From positions 184,311-248,310 of the forward strand of contig JABYQS010000038.1 in the NCBI GenBank assembly GCA_022592435.1: a DNA stretch of 64,000 nucleotides, given 5' to 3'. Under the pieces are notes generated by a model, which made no database searches, was not told the DNA's origin, and worked only from the letters and a program-made list of their open reading frames with translations. Shown piece by piece: positions 1-10,708 of the stretch. The position numbers and the translations under genes are program-made. The DNA is from Cerioporus squamosus (lineage: Eukaryota > Basidiomycota > Agaricomycetes > Polyporales > Polyporaceae). Within the stretch, counting starts at the first letter, position 1, and the number at the start of each line of letters is the position of its first letter.

Positions 1-1412
1 TCATTCAAGGGCCGCGCGTGCTTCGAAAAGTCACGGATGAAGCGACGGTAGAAGTTGGCGAACCCTAGGAAACCTCGCAGTTCGCGTAGGTTCTTCGGGG
101 CCGGCCACTCCGTAACCGCCTTGACTTTGACTGGATCCATTGCGACCTCGCCTTCTCGGATAACCAGGCCTAGATACTCAACCTCCGTGCGCTCAAACTC
201 GCACTTCTCTGGGCGGAGGTAGAGATCGTGTTCCTGGAGACGTCGCAGGACCTCATGAGTGACTCGACGGTGTTCCTCCAGGGTGGTGGAGAAGATGAGG
301 ATGTCGTCCAGGTAGACAGCGACCTTACCTGCAGCAATGAGATCGGCAAAGATGGAGTTCATGAGGGCCTGGAACGTCGCTGGGGAGTTCGTGAGCCCGA
401 ACAGCATGACCCGCGGCTCGAACAACCCCTGGTTGGTAACGAAGGCGGCCTTCCACTCGTCACCCTCCTTGATGCGGACATTGTGGTACCCCCAACGAAC
501 GTCGAACTTCGTGAAGTACCGCGCCTGACGGAGTCGGGAAATGATATCAGCAGCAAGTGGGAGAGGGTAGCGGTTCTTCACCGTGAACTCATTGAGCTTC
601 CAGTAGTCCTGGACCAGCCGAAGCTTGCCATCCTTCTTCTTGACGAAGAAGACGGGGGATGCCATCGGGGACTTTGAGGGGACGATGTAGCCTTTGCGCA
701 GGTTCTCCTCCAAGAACCGGTCCAACTCCTCCTGCTCGTTCGGGGGCATAGGGTACACCTTGGAGCGGAGTGTCTCGGGCGCGTCAGGCTTGAGGTCGAT
801 TCCGTGGTCGTACGGCTTGTGTTCGGGAAGCCGTTCCGACTCGGACTCAGAGAAGACCTTGGAGTATTGACGATACTCTTCAGGCACAATCTCCTCGAAC
901 GACCGTGTGGGCTTGTCCTGGTTCGCTTTCTGAGCGAGCTCCGTGGAGTAGGTGTACCCGGCGGCGCACCACATCTCCTCGGTCGAGTCCTCCAGTACTC
1001 CGGCCTTCCACCATTTCCTGCGCTGCACCCGGTTGGCGGCGATCCGTTCCACGCCTGGGGTCCAGTCAGCGGCTAGGGTTTCCGTCCCTTCTTCCTTCTC
1101 CTCGGCCCCAATCTCCATCGTACCTCCCTGCCAGTCAATGTCCGGATTGACCCTACGTAACCAAGGTAAGCCTAGTACGACGTCTTCGGGACCCAGATCT
1201 GTAACGAGGAATTCGAGCCATTCTACGTAATCGCCCATGGAGAGTTGTAATCTAACAAAATGCGTAATACTACCTGCAGTATTCTTGGAACCATCAATAT
1301 TGTAAAGGGGAATGTGTCTCGGTAACGTATGTAAGAAAATAGGTACTCGAAAGGGGAGGGGTCGTAGTAGTATCGGAGGGCGTCGCTGCGGCAGCTTTCG
1401 CGCGCGCCCGTT
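1..1412 (-). CDS. pol: Ty3/gypsy Pol, protease C-terminus plus reverse transcriptase (partial)
   Basis: An uninterrupted minus-strand frame of about 470 codons runs off the left edge. In order it shows the end of a retropepsin (LYNIDG, then VLGLPWLRRVNPDIDW, the usual protease-RT hinge of fungal Ty3 elements) and an RT with MLFGLTNSPATFQ followed by the catalytic YLDDIL. The two Asp of YLDD bind the metal ions for DNA synthesis. The expected protease active-site Asp triad (D-S/T-G) is not visible in this frame before LYNIDG; that part seems shifted or lost. No ATG marks the start: the frame opens after an amber codon at 1413-1415 and is the same frame as Gag, so Pol is probably made as a Gag-Pol fusion by recoding, or the copy is mutated. 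Confidence 0.9.
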
Positions 1413-1529
1413 CTAAAAAGACTGCTGGAGGGCAGCGATCTGCTCTGCAAGGAGCTTCTGCTGTTCCATCAGCTGTGCCAGCAACACGCTGGTGTCGACT
1501 GCAGAAGGGGTCGACGTGGAGGCAGCGGT

Positions 1530-2666
1530 CTAAGCTTCCCCTTCACCCTCCACGGTGGCGGACGCCCTCTGCGAGCGCGGCTTCTTGAGGAACTTGTCCA
1601 TGCAGACTACCTCGCGATGACCCGCGCGACGGCAGTAGTTGCAGATCTCCCGATTGTGGCCGCCGTCCTTCTTGACGTGCGCCTCGGAGCCACAGCCGTA
1701 GCACTTGCCGCGCATGAAGCGGTTGAAGTCCTCGCGGGTACGGGTGGCATCCACGTCCATAGCATTGGGGTCTCGGGCGGCGGGTGTGAACGGGGTGGTG
1801 TGCACGGCAGCAGGGGTTCTAGTCGAGGGGATAGGGAGTGTCCTTCCCTGCTGGCGGGCCTTCTCCGCGCGCCGCTGACGGACACGGACATCGATGTCAG
1901 CAGTGACGGTGATGAGCTCCTCGAGAGTTCCAATGGGGCGAGCGGTGTGCACCAACTCGTCCTTGATCGCATCGGAGAGGTGCTCGTAGAACCGGTCTCG
2001 GAGGTCGGCGCCTGAGTAGCCCGTTCGACCAGCAAGCTCCTTGAACCGTGCGGCGTACTCCGGGACGGTGAGGGAGCCCTGGTAGAGCTTCCGGAGACGC
2101 TCCTTTGCGTCGACGGCCTCGTCCACGGACTCGAACCGGGCCTTGAACTGTGACCGGAACTCGTTCCAGTCGTTGTTGAACGGCATGTGGCCCAGGGTGA
2201 GCTGTTCCATGGCCGGGGTAGCCCAGAGGGCGGCGTCATCCTGCAAGTACGAGAGGACGGTACGGATCCATTGGTCGTTACGGGGACCAACAGCATTCCC
2301 GGCAGCGTCGAGGTGGTTGAGGGACGCGCCTTGGGTCATAGCCCACATCGTGAAGGCCGCTAGGAAGCGACGTGCCTCTCCGCCCTGTTCTCCCTTGAAC
2401 GGCGCGGGCTTCTGAACCGCCTTCGACGAGTTGTTGGCCTGAGTGGCGGAGGCGAGCTGCGTCATCGATTGCGTGAGGAGGGCCATCGATTGGAGGAGGA
2501 GCTGAGTGGCGTCGGGAGCTTGGGCAGGAGCAGGCTGAGCCGCCGCTGGTTGCGCAGCTTGGGCGGCTTGGGCGTGTTGGGCAGCCTGGGCTGGCTGTGC
2601 AGGCTGAGGGTTAGCCTGCTGGGCTGCGGCTGGGTTCTGAGCCCCTGGTTGCCCTTGTTCGGCCAT
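1530..2666 (-). CDS. gag: Ty3/gypsy Gag capsid/nucleocapsid protein
   Basis: Codes for the structural protein that forms the virus-like particle and packages element RNA. The N-terminal part is rich in Ala, Gln and Pro. A retrotransposon-gag capsid region follows, then near the C-terminus a zinc-knuckle-like cysteine set (CYGCGSEAHVKK and CNYCRRAGH) and a basic tail. The first ATG in frame is at 2666, but the frame is open without an ATG back to about 3034 and encodes a plausible leader, so a non-ATG start or a longer Gag is possible. The stop is an amber codon at 1530-1532. The same frame then continues with a Gln/Leu-rich segment that looks like the real Gag tail until a second amber at 1413-1415. 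Confidence 0.85.
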   Translation of the reverse strand: MAEQGQPGAQNPAAAQQANPQPAQPAQAAQHAQAAQAAQPAAAQPAPAQAPDATQLLLQSMALLTQSMTQLASATQANNSSKAVQKPAPFKGEQGGEARRFLAAFTMWAMTQGASLNHLDAAGNAVGPRNDQWIRTVLSYLQDDAALWATPAMEQLTLGHMPFNNDWNEFRSQFKARFESVDEAVDAKERLRKLYQGSLTVPEYAARFKELAGRTGYSGADLRDRFYEHLSDAIKDELVHTARPIGTLEELITVTADIDVRVRQRRAEKARQQGRTLPIPSTRTPAAVHTTPFTPAARDPNAMDVDATRTREDFNRFMRGKCYGCGSEAHVKKDGGHNREICNYCRRAGHREVVCMDKFLKKPRSQRASATVEGEGEA

Positions 2667-3240
2667 CGCAGGTGGTGCTGACGGTGGACGAGAGGGGGTG
2701 ATCACAGGTGATGGGGGTGCGGCGATAAGAGCGACGACCTCACGTTCGTCAATCGGGGTGCTTGGAAGAGGGGAGTGTGTGGTGGGTGACTCTGCAACGG
2801 GAGAGTCGGGGACGGGGATGAAAGTATCGGAGTAGGCTTCGACGTTGATGCGACTGGGGCGATAGTGACGATTGGGGCAAGGGTTCTGCTCACAGGATTC
2901 CCAGTACCACGCATTATCCTCCGGATCCTTCCTCCGATGGACGTATTCTTGGTCTTCGGTATCCCAGGCGTGGTGTCTGCGGGAACAGTCCAGGGTGACG
3001 GGGTGGCTTGTCGAGCGATGGGGACACTCTTGTCAGAGTGTCGGCACCGATGAGGGATCTCGACCTAATGTCGCGGCGACTAGGCGCGTAGACACCAGAC
3101 GTCGATCGGCGACAGTCTGAGGGGCGAGCGGCGAGGAGCCGAAAAGGGGAGAGTAGAGAGGAAGCTCGACGAGGGCAGAGCAACGACCGGCTCGAAGGCA
3201 CGAAGTCGTCGATAGCTAGTCTTCACGCGCACTGCGACAG

Positions 3241-3324
3241 ACTAGTCCCAATGACCAGGTTATATTAGCACAGAGACAAGGGGAAAGTACATGGGGGAAA
3301 GCGCACCTAGTCCCAATGACCAGG
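3241..3324. repeat. Two direct copies of an 18-bp sequence at the LTR/leader border
   Basis: CTAGTCCCAATGACCAGG occurs at 3242-3259 and again at 3307-3324. On the element's own strand it begins CCTGGTCATTGGGACTAG and lies where a tRNA primer-binding site would be expected (such sites start TGG). The duplication may be a duplicated primer-binding region or LTR end; which of the two is unresolved. Confidence 0.6.
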
Positions 3325-3720
3325 AGGTCGAGATGGGGACCAGGTAAGCGCTGGGAGGGCCTTATATACTAGTCTACTCTGAACAATCACGTGCCAGTGG
3401 AAGTGACTCATGCGGGAAAGGGAGCGAGGCTGTACGAGTGGGAGACAAAAGGGTGGGAAAACACATGGTAACGGGATGGTAAGTGCGAGAACAAGGCATG
3501 TGGTCGCGGGAACAGAGCATACGGGCGCGAGAATGAAATCAAGGGGTCCAAAATGGGATGTGTACGAAGTAGGAAAGGGATCAAGATGGGAAAGTGGAAG
3601 TTCCAGGGAAAACGAAAAGGGGTGCTGGTCCACTGACCGTGACACTCGCCTGGTTTGTCCATCGCACACGCCCGCTGACAGACCCATCCAGGTCGGAAAG
3701 CAGGGCCCGTTTCATGACAG
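3260..3720 (-). repeat. Probable 5' long terminal repeat of the Ty3/gypsy element
   Basis: Inferred from position upstream of Gag and from composition. On the minus strand a TATATAAG box lies at about 3361-3370, as expected for U3/R, and a TGTCATG start is possible at about 3720. The matching 3' LTR lies outside the window, so the ends are uncertain. Confidence 0.4.
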
Positions 3721-4322
3721 GCGTCGGGACAGCTTTATGACTCTGACGACATCATCCCCCCCGGGCCCATCTCCGACTCACGCAACATTCATCCAGCCGA
3801 GTGGTGAGCTCGCATGTGTATAGATCCGTCCGTGGCGGCTGGACTCATCATCCCCCCAATATATCTTAGATTGCAGGCCTTGTCATCTCAAGGGCCAGTT
3901 CATGCCAGCCCTGCCGGTAGTTCGTGTCGCTGGGCAACCGGCCTTCAAGTTCTTGCGCTGGGGGACTATCACGGGGAGGGAGCTTACCAGAATGCCTGTG
4001 CGAGGAACCCCACAGATTACCCGTGGTTCATCGTCTTGGATTCCTACGCAACGCCTGTGGCGGTGTGATATCGCCAATCAGTTCTGACATGGAGCTCATT
4101 GCAAGTCATGGCCGAGATCGTCGGCCCGCCAGAACCCTGCCCGGCCGACCTGGCGAACTTTGTGCAAGTTTGCGATGGGGGAGGCGACATGGACCCCACT
4201 CGTTCAAGATCGTCTGCTGTTTTCACCCTCATCCTCTCCTGCCCTCTGTCCCATAGCTCGCACTGCGAACATCCCACTCAGCGGCCATCGGTCTTCCTTC
4301 GTGCTACTCTGAACCCCCCAAC
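3721..4322. other. Intergenic, no gene seen
   Basis: About 600 bp between the retroelement and the next gene. Short open frames overlap on both strands with none favoured. It probably contains the promoter of the plus-strand gene starting at 4323. Confidence 0.5.
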
Positions 4323-7244
4323 ATGGATGGCATGCGCAACCTCGAACAATACGGTCGTCGTACCATTTTAGAGCAAGATTACTTGTACGTTGTCATCCCG
4401 TCACCGTGTCCATTGGGTATTTGCCAGTCACCTGAAGACGTCCGCTCCAGAGACGCCATGAAAGCTGAAGGTGTCAGGGTGCGTCCTCACATCCTCTTCC
4501 CGGCGTCGCCGTTCGCAGTTCCAACGCGGTATGGCCTTGCAGTTGCTGTATCGCTCGTGGATGGGTCACTCCCAGGGCGGTGCGGCTCCCCGAAGCAAGG
4601 CTAAGCTTATCGAAGGGCTTATCAAGGACGAGGTCTCTATCGACTGGGGACGGGTTAACGACTGGTACGACAACCTCCCCGCTGGCGCGCTACCTCCGCT
4701 TGAGGTCCCTCTCGGCATCATCGAACAATACTGGCTCACCGATCGGACCATGTATCAAGCTGTCTTGAACGACCACGCCTATATTCCTGAGCTGGAGGTG
4801 GGAGTCCCGCCAGTGCGTCATCGAAAAGTTGTGGCTAACCGGTGGTCAACCAGGATGTCGACGGTGAGCATGACGTAGATGTATGTGCTTGTTTCCGACT
4901 TACCGTATCGTCCCCGAGTCGCCATGCTGACCTCATGTCGTGTGACACCGTTTAGCCTGAGAGCGAAGAGGGACACCCTCCGGGGACTAGTACCCAGGTG
5001 AGTTCTTGTTGTTGCTTCCAGGCTTCCTCCGCCACTCACGTTGGGTCACCGCTGCGCAGCACGATGAACTTAACGAAGAGGATGCACCGAATGACGACGC
5101 GGAGGATTTGTTTGCACCGGATGGACCTCCGTCGACTCAACCCCGAAAGGCTGGGGACGTGATCGCTGACAACATGGTAGTGGCACCTGGGGTGTTGGGA
5201 GGTGAAGCCGGCGACGTTCCTGCCCGAGGGGGCCCAGTTGCTGGAACGTCCTCTGGGCAGGGTGCTGGACTCCTCCTCGATGAACCGATGTTGACGCTCA
5301 CCTCCCTGCCTTCATCTCTCAACCTCGCCGAACCGGGCAAAGGTTCAACTTCTCCGGCACGGCAGCAAAATGATCGGGCTGCACAGACGACACAGGTGCG
5401 TGCGTATACCCGTTGCCTGTTCTCGACTCATTGCGGTTTGATAGCCCCGTGGATCTACGGCGTCCAGAGAGAGCGCCCCCATTCCTGTGCCGCCGCCTAT
5501 AACTGAGGAGCGTAGTCGGCGCATCCTTCATGTGCTGGAGGCTGGAGGTTTTGTAAGCACGATCACTTCATGTGCGGCAACGGTTCTGACCACGTTATGT
5601 TGCGCCACAGGTGGATGACGATTACGTCCCACCGGTCCAGTCCGCCCCAGGTGGTTCGCCTGCGTGCTCACGCGCATCTACTCCAGCCTCCTCTGATCTC
5701 GAGTCGACGGCGGAGGAAGGGGAGCTTCTAGCGAGGTGGGAGATTGGGCCCGAGGATCCTATGTGGCAGTATTATGTCCAGGCCAAGAATCGCGACGCAG
5801 CGGTACGTCTCCCACTCTCTTCGGCACGGCTTTGCTCACCAGCCGGCCTCCTCTCAGGGTCTTTTCGAGGGCAAGGACCTGCCTTGGGAGGGCCATGGCG
5901 TCCTACACGGTCAAGGTGGCATCGTCGCTTTGGTGACCGACTTCCGCAAAGATCCAGAGGGCAAGGCGCCGCGCGTGGTCGTGTTCTTGCCCGCAATGTG
6001 GCTCCGGTATCACGTGCGGTGTCGCGTGTTCACAGTATCGTCTCACACGCTCGTGAACGCCTTGCTTCAACATCCGTTGTGCCTCGAAGGTGCGTTGCAG
6101 TCCCCCTTCAAGCTACATGTTAGCTGCCGTGAACCGTCTTACTGATGCGCACGTTATCTAGGCGATCTCTACATCGCACTGCCGGTCTCGTTCGGCAACG
6201 AGCAGTGCGTCCACGTCATCGGAGGCGTGGATCCGTTGGGGGAGGTATATATGTCCCCGGACCCTTTCCACATCGAGCTCGAGTTGCTGGACGATGTCCT
6301 GGTTCCCAAGACGGTGAAGAAGACCTTCTTCTCAATCTCTTTGCTCATCAATCGGGTACGTTGAATGCACTCGCCTCTGCCCTCCGCATACTTATGCATA
6401 TCTGTTACAGCCCGTCGGGACGATACCTCAAAAGCGATCCCGTCGAGACTCTTCGCCTCCCCTGGCCCGACATGAGCCGTCCACCAACCGTCCCCGCCTT
6501 GCACTCGAGTATCGTTCTGGCATCGACGCGCCGGTCAATGAACCTGCTTTGGGGCAGTGCGCTTTGCCCCCTGCCAAACGACCGTCCGTGCCTCCTCGAG
6601 TGCGCCGGCCGGCCACGCCCGGTCCTGCTGGCCGCGTGGTACCACCTGCGCGTCGACCGCTTGCGGCTGTGGAGGGCCCCCGACCGCCTGCGAAGGGCAA
6701 GCAACCTGTTGGCAACAGAGAGGAGGAGATCCACGACGACGAGGATGACGACGAGATCACCGAGATTCCACCGCCTCCTCGAGTTGCCCAACTGGCACAG
6801 GCTCCTCGGCCCGAAGCGTCATCGTCAAGACCTCAGCCCCCATGCGAGCTCCCTCCCGCCCAGGCAGAGGTGCTCGCATATCTGCGCGGAACGGCGTGGC
6901 ACAAGTCGGTGGTCGTCTCAGAGATCCGCGCATCGGGGAAAAAGGGCGACAATGGGAGCCGGACTGTAGACGTCCTCCGTAAGTGGGCGCATGTCGTTGG
7001 GACGCTCACGGAGTCGCCCACTCCATTCACTGACAGCAAGAAGGCTCGGGTTACGTCGACTGTCCTGGGGGCCTTCCTCGAACACTCGGACGACTGGTCG
7101 CAGAACGCGTACCAGGTGTATAGGTTCCTTCAACAGGAACCTACGAACGATCGCATGCGCGAGGTGATCGCACACCTCGACCCTGCGAAGCCAATGGGCA
7201 TGGCCGCCCTCGCGAGAGCCTTGAAGCCTGCGACGTCGTCGTAG
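4323..7244 (+). CDS. Hypothetical multi-exon protein, unrecognised
   Basis: I do not recognise this protein. Joining frames at consensus splice sites gives a coherent product of roughly 700 residues. It starts at ATG 4323 (MDGMRNLEQYGRR), crosses a short intron near 4479-4520, and gives a helical segment with KAKLIEGLIKDE. An acidic, Ser/Pro-rich linker (about 5060-5400) follows, then exons at about 5610-5800, 5858-6090, 6162-6355 and 6412-7244. The last exon has a Pro/Arg-rich low-complexity part, an acidic run (EEEIHDDEDDDEITE) and an ordered C-terminus ending ALKPATSS. The mix of ordered ends and a charged linker suggests a nuclear or chromatin-type protein, but this is inference only. It lies between a retrotransposon and the orphan pair, so it may be part of a mobile or fast-evolving island. 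Confidence 0.6.
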
Positions 7245-7467
7245 TCGATATCATCCCCCTTGGACGCCTAGCATAAACCTCCTCGCCTGCGTTCTCCGTC
7301 CCTATGTCTTATGTCTGTATGCCGCCATGCCTACCCCTGCATCACAACTGTATGTCCAGCTGTCTATGGTCAATGATAGTATATGCGTATGTCCATGGAC
7401 TTGGCGAGCACGCATCTTGGGCGCCAGCGTCCACGCACTGGTGAGCGCCGGCCGTCTCCGCCCCCCC

Positions 7468-7468
7468 T

Positions 7469-7495
<27 letters not shown>
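7468..7495. repeat. CT dinucleotide microsatellite
   Basis: Roughly 13 uninterrupted CT units follow a C-rich run, downstream of the unknown gene ending at 7244. Confidence 0.95.
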
Positions 7496-7499
<4 letters not shown>

Positions 7500-7622
7500 C
7501 ACATCCGCCACTATCGTCGGAAGTCGTTCACCCCCGTGCATCCCTCTGCAATACGCCCCCCGTATCGACCATGCACCCACGTCAGTCCCGCCTTTTTCGC
7601 GCGGCTCGTAGGCGAGCAACGT

Positions 7623-7780
7623 GCTGCGTTTGAGGGTCTCACCGAAGGCTATCGTGCAGCGTGTCGCTCACCTGCCCCCGCCTCTGAGTCTTCTTTGCCT
7701 GGCGCTGCCAGGCTAGGGACACGCTGCGTTTGAGGTCTCACCGACTGAGGCTATCGCGCGGCGTGTCGCTTGCCCCCGCC
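7623..7780. repeat. Imperfect tandem duplication, about 100-bp period
   Basis: A block of about 58-60 bp beginning GCTGCGTTTGAGG and ending TGCCCCCGCC is present at 7623-7683 and again at 7723-7780 with a few substitutions and indels. It lies between two genes and has no coding support. Confidence 0.8.
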
Positions 7781-7928
7781 AGCGACTTCCAAGTGCCCAG
7801 CCTGGCTAACCCGCAACATTTCCCCTCTCCAGGTGATGTTGTCCAACAGCCATCCAGCCCCCGTACGAGGCTGGTAAAACACTACGGCAGGTGAGTCATT
7901 GACATTGTGCCCCTACTTATACCCGAGC

Positions 7929-8837
7929 ATGACGCCCCTCGCAAGCCCGAGCGTCGTGGAGATGTTATCGAGTTGGCCGCTGGAAGAGCAATGTCTGTTC
8001 CAGGTCAGGGCACCTATTGGATTTGCAGGGTGGGATTGGGACACAGACGACGAGGAGTCCGAGGTCGACATGGACTGGTCCTCTCCCGCGCGCCATCGGG
8101 CCCTTGCGCTTCAATCCTGCATTGCTAAGGACTATGACGTCCTCTTCTTTCCTCATGGCGAGGCGAACTCGCCCTGTCCTCCGCCACCTGGGAGTACTCG
8201 TATCGTCATCGACTACGGCGATGACCGGTACCGCTATCCCTTCCTGCGGCCCTGCGATCTCGCAGTGCTCGTAGAGGACCACGAGAACGTACTTGCGGTG
8301 AGTAACAACGCGGTGATGGTGTCCTAAAGGTCGATCAAATACGTGATGTATAGCTCGTGGTTCCCAGCGCCGCCGCAGACGGCGTAAAGGACGCAAGACG
8401 CATCGAAGAGTTCTGGAAGACGTTCGTGGGCTCCCCGATGTTCCACACGGTGTCAAGACGGCAGTTCGAGGGGCTTAGGAGCCTGGTGTGTATCCTCGCC
8501 TACATCTCGCTCGACAGGGACGACTCGGATGCCTGGTACATCGAGGTATACGAACAGATCCTCATCAAAGCGGACGTGCTTTACCACACTCCAGGCGTCG
8601 AACGTCCTCCCCCAGGCGAGGACGTATGCGAGCAAATCCGGGCACTTGCGGAGGCCGAATTCCCCGTGAGTTCATTGGTATATATGTCATGATATTACTG
8701 ACACACCTCAGGAGGCGTTGGATCCTGCACACGAGGTTTTCCCGCGCAGGATTCTGGACGACGTGCCCCAAGCTCTCGAAGGCCCTGCTTCCGGGATATC
8801 TGAGCATGGGCCTTCACCGCCTACTCCTCATACCTAG
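7929..8837 (+). CDS. Orphan protein, tandem paralogue A
   Basis: No known family recognised. Three exons join cleanly: 7929-8296, 8355-8664 and 8712-8837. The protein is about 265 residues, starts MTPLASPSVVEML, has an acidic Trp-Asp-rich part (GWDWDTDDEESEVDMDW), then an ordered core (KDYDVLFFPHGEANSPCPPP, LRPCDLAVLVED), a second ordered exon (RRQFEGLRSL, VLYHTPGVERPPPGED) and a Pro-rich tail ending PPTPHT. No signal peptide or membrane segment is seen. The neighbour starting at 9090 has the same layout, the same intron positions and many matching residues, so both frames were probably selected as protein. Function unknown. Confidence 0.65.
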
Positions 8838-9089
8838 TTCCATTACGCCCTGTTCTGTACTAGTCTGTATCCTCGTGTGTACCACTCCGCGTGGCGCCGT
8901 TTGGTTCAGCCGGAGGTCTCCAGCCCAAACGCCACCGTGCAGAGCATGCGGAAGAGTAGATAGCTCACGCGGCTCAGATCTGCCGATGCGCCTCATGCTG
9001 CAGTTCCGAGGGCTCGTGGCGTATCCAGCTCGCGCCACCTGAGCGTGCGCACGTCTCTTCACCTCATCCTCATACGACCACCACACGCG

Positions 9090-9911
9090 ATGCCACCTGA
9101 AGAGAATCAAGCGGTCTCCGAATACATGGCGGCCGTGAGACGCTGCACGCATCCTGACGGCTTCCAGGGTTTCGAGGACGACGTCGGCCTCCCGCAGGGC
9201 AACGAGGACAGTGGTGCCATCGTACCTGACAACCACGATGTCATCGAATTCTACAACGGCGAGGCACGGTCGCCCTCTCCTCCACCGCATGGAACGGCGC
9301 ACTTCGTGCTTGTTTGGGGCCGTTCTCGCTACAAGTTTCTACCACTCAGGGACTTGGCAGTCGTCCTGGAGACCCGTACGACCACTATTGCAGTCAGTCC
9401 TTCCCGACTCTCCCGAACATAGGATGCTCATTGGCTTTCTACAGCTTGTAATACCTCAGAAAGATCAGGACGCCGTCGCACAAGAGGCTCGGCTACCCTT
9501 GTTCGTCGCTGCTCTGAGGAGATCCGACGTTTACGATGCGCTCACCTCGCGTCAGCGGGAGGGATTACGGACGATGATGGCGATCCTATCGCATCTCCAA
9601 GAGTCCCCCGAGCAGGCCGAAATGTGGTGGGGTTTCTTCTATCAGCACCTCCTCATATCCGCGATGGTACTGTATCACCGAACTGGCGTCGCGCGGCCTC
9701 CTCCCGCGGAGGATATATGGGCGCATTTCCGGTTTGCGTGGGCGGATCATATCATACCGGTGCGGCTCGTTTTCCTACTAGCACAGGGGATACTGACATT
9801 AATATAACCGCAGGAAGCGTTCTGCGAGCGGTACAGCCTGTCTCGCTACTGCGCATCGGAAGAAGTGTCCTCCTCCGACAGCGAGACCCCGGACAACGCA
9901 GACCAATTCTG
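9090..9911 (+). CDS. Orphan protein, tandem paralogue B
   Basis: Paralogue of the gene at 7929-8837. Exons are about 9090-9392, 9445-9760 and 9812-9911. An earlier in-frame ATG at 9045 is possible; the ATG at 9090 (MPPEENQAVSEY) is preferred because the residues before it look like non-coding sequence. Matching blocks include GEARSPSPPPHG against GEANSPCPPPPG, LRDLAVVLE against PCDLAVLVE, and VLYHRTGVARPPPAED against VLYHTPGVERPPPGED. The first intron interrupts both genes just before LV(I/V)P and the second just before a Glu-Ala pair. The C-terminus is acidic and Ser-rich (EEVSSSDSETPDNADQF). Function unknown. Confidence 0.65.
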
Positions 9912-10708
9912 ACATAATGAGTCTACGTAGTACTGCATTTGTACAAATGGCTCTCGCAACTGGCGTCAGAATGGTTAAAAGTGTGGCCTTGCGCTTCGAT
10001 CGTGTGATACCCGTACGCGTATATCCCCTTCGAAATCAAGCTCGCTTTGTGGGTGACACGCGGCCTCGGGTAACTTCGGGCGTCCAGAATGGCGGAGAAG
10101 CGAACCCCTTCGGTCTTAGGGGCTATCACGTTCGCACGTGCATCCACAACTCCCTAATCGTACCTCCTAACCACAGTGTACGCAGCCTTGTGCGTCAACA
10201 AGCCTTGTTGACGCAGGAGACTTCCACAATGCCGGTTTCCAAAGGGCAGGTAGAACGATGGACTAGCGGATCGCGATCGTGCGGGTACCAGCTGCGCGTC
10301 GTGTTAATCCCTTCAAGCTATCTGACAAATGGATTGTGCCAGACGTCATGGACGGCCCGCAGCCCATCAGAACACCGGTGGAACATAGCTGCGTCGTGCC
10401 TCCCGCGCGATGCACGCAAGCGATTCCCCGCCGAGCATGTGGCACGCACGCACAACCCAAGCCGCAAGAACGACCGGCGGGCTTTCCAGACAACTCTGTG
10501 AATGGGCGCACAGAGATGCCGCCGCGCAGACGGTTGCGAACACCGCTATGGCTGGCGCCCGACCAGTCTGCACCTCACCCGGCAGACCTGGCCGGCTCAC
10601 GTCGGTCTTATGTTACCCCTTTGTCCTTCTTCCCTTTTTTTTTCTCTCCTCTTCGACCCGCCGATCCCTTTGCACTCCCGCAGGTCTACTCTCGCCCGCG
10701 CACGCCCA
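9912..10708. other. Intergenic, no gene seen
   Basis: About 800 bp. Open frames on both strands do not splice into a recognisable product. A T-rich tract at about 10635-10645 and a C/T-rich stretch precede the dioxygenase gene and may be its promoter. Confidence 0.4.

Larger units (their letters stand above)
1..3720 (-). mobile_element. Ty3/gypsy LTR retrotransposon, cut by the left window edge
   Basis: Read on the minus strand, the order is probable LTR (about 3.7-3.3 kb), leader, Gag with a zinc-knuckle-like end, the C-terminal part of a retropepsin, then reverse transcriptase running off position 1. Gag before Pro-RT, and an RT with a YLDD box, are the hallmarks of fungal Ty3/gypsy (Metaviridae-like) elements. 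Pol has no stop codon from 1412 down to 1, so this copy is young or lightly decayed. RNase H, integrase and the 3' LTR would lie outside the window, so intactness and target-site duplication cannot be judged. The right boundary is an estimate. Confidence 0.9.

Noticed and set aside
228..677. Plus-strand open frame over the retroelement
   Set aside because: Antisense to the reverse transcriptase, which has the YLDD motif on the minus strand.
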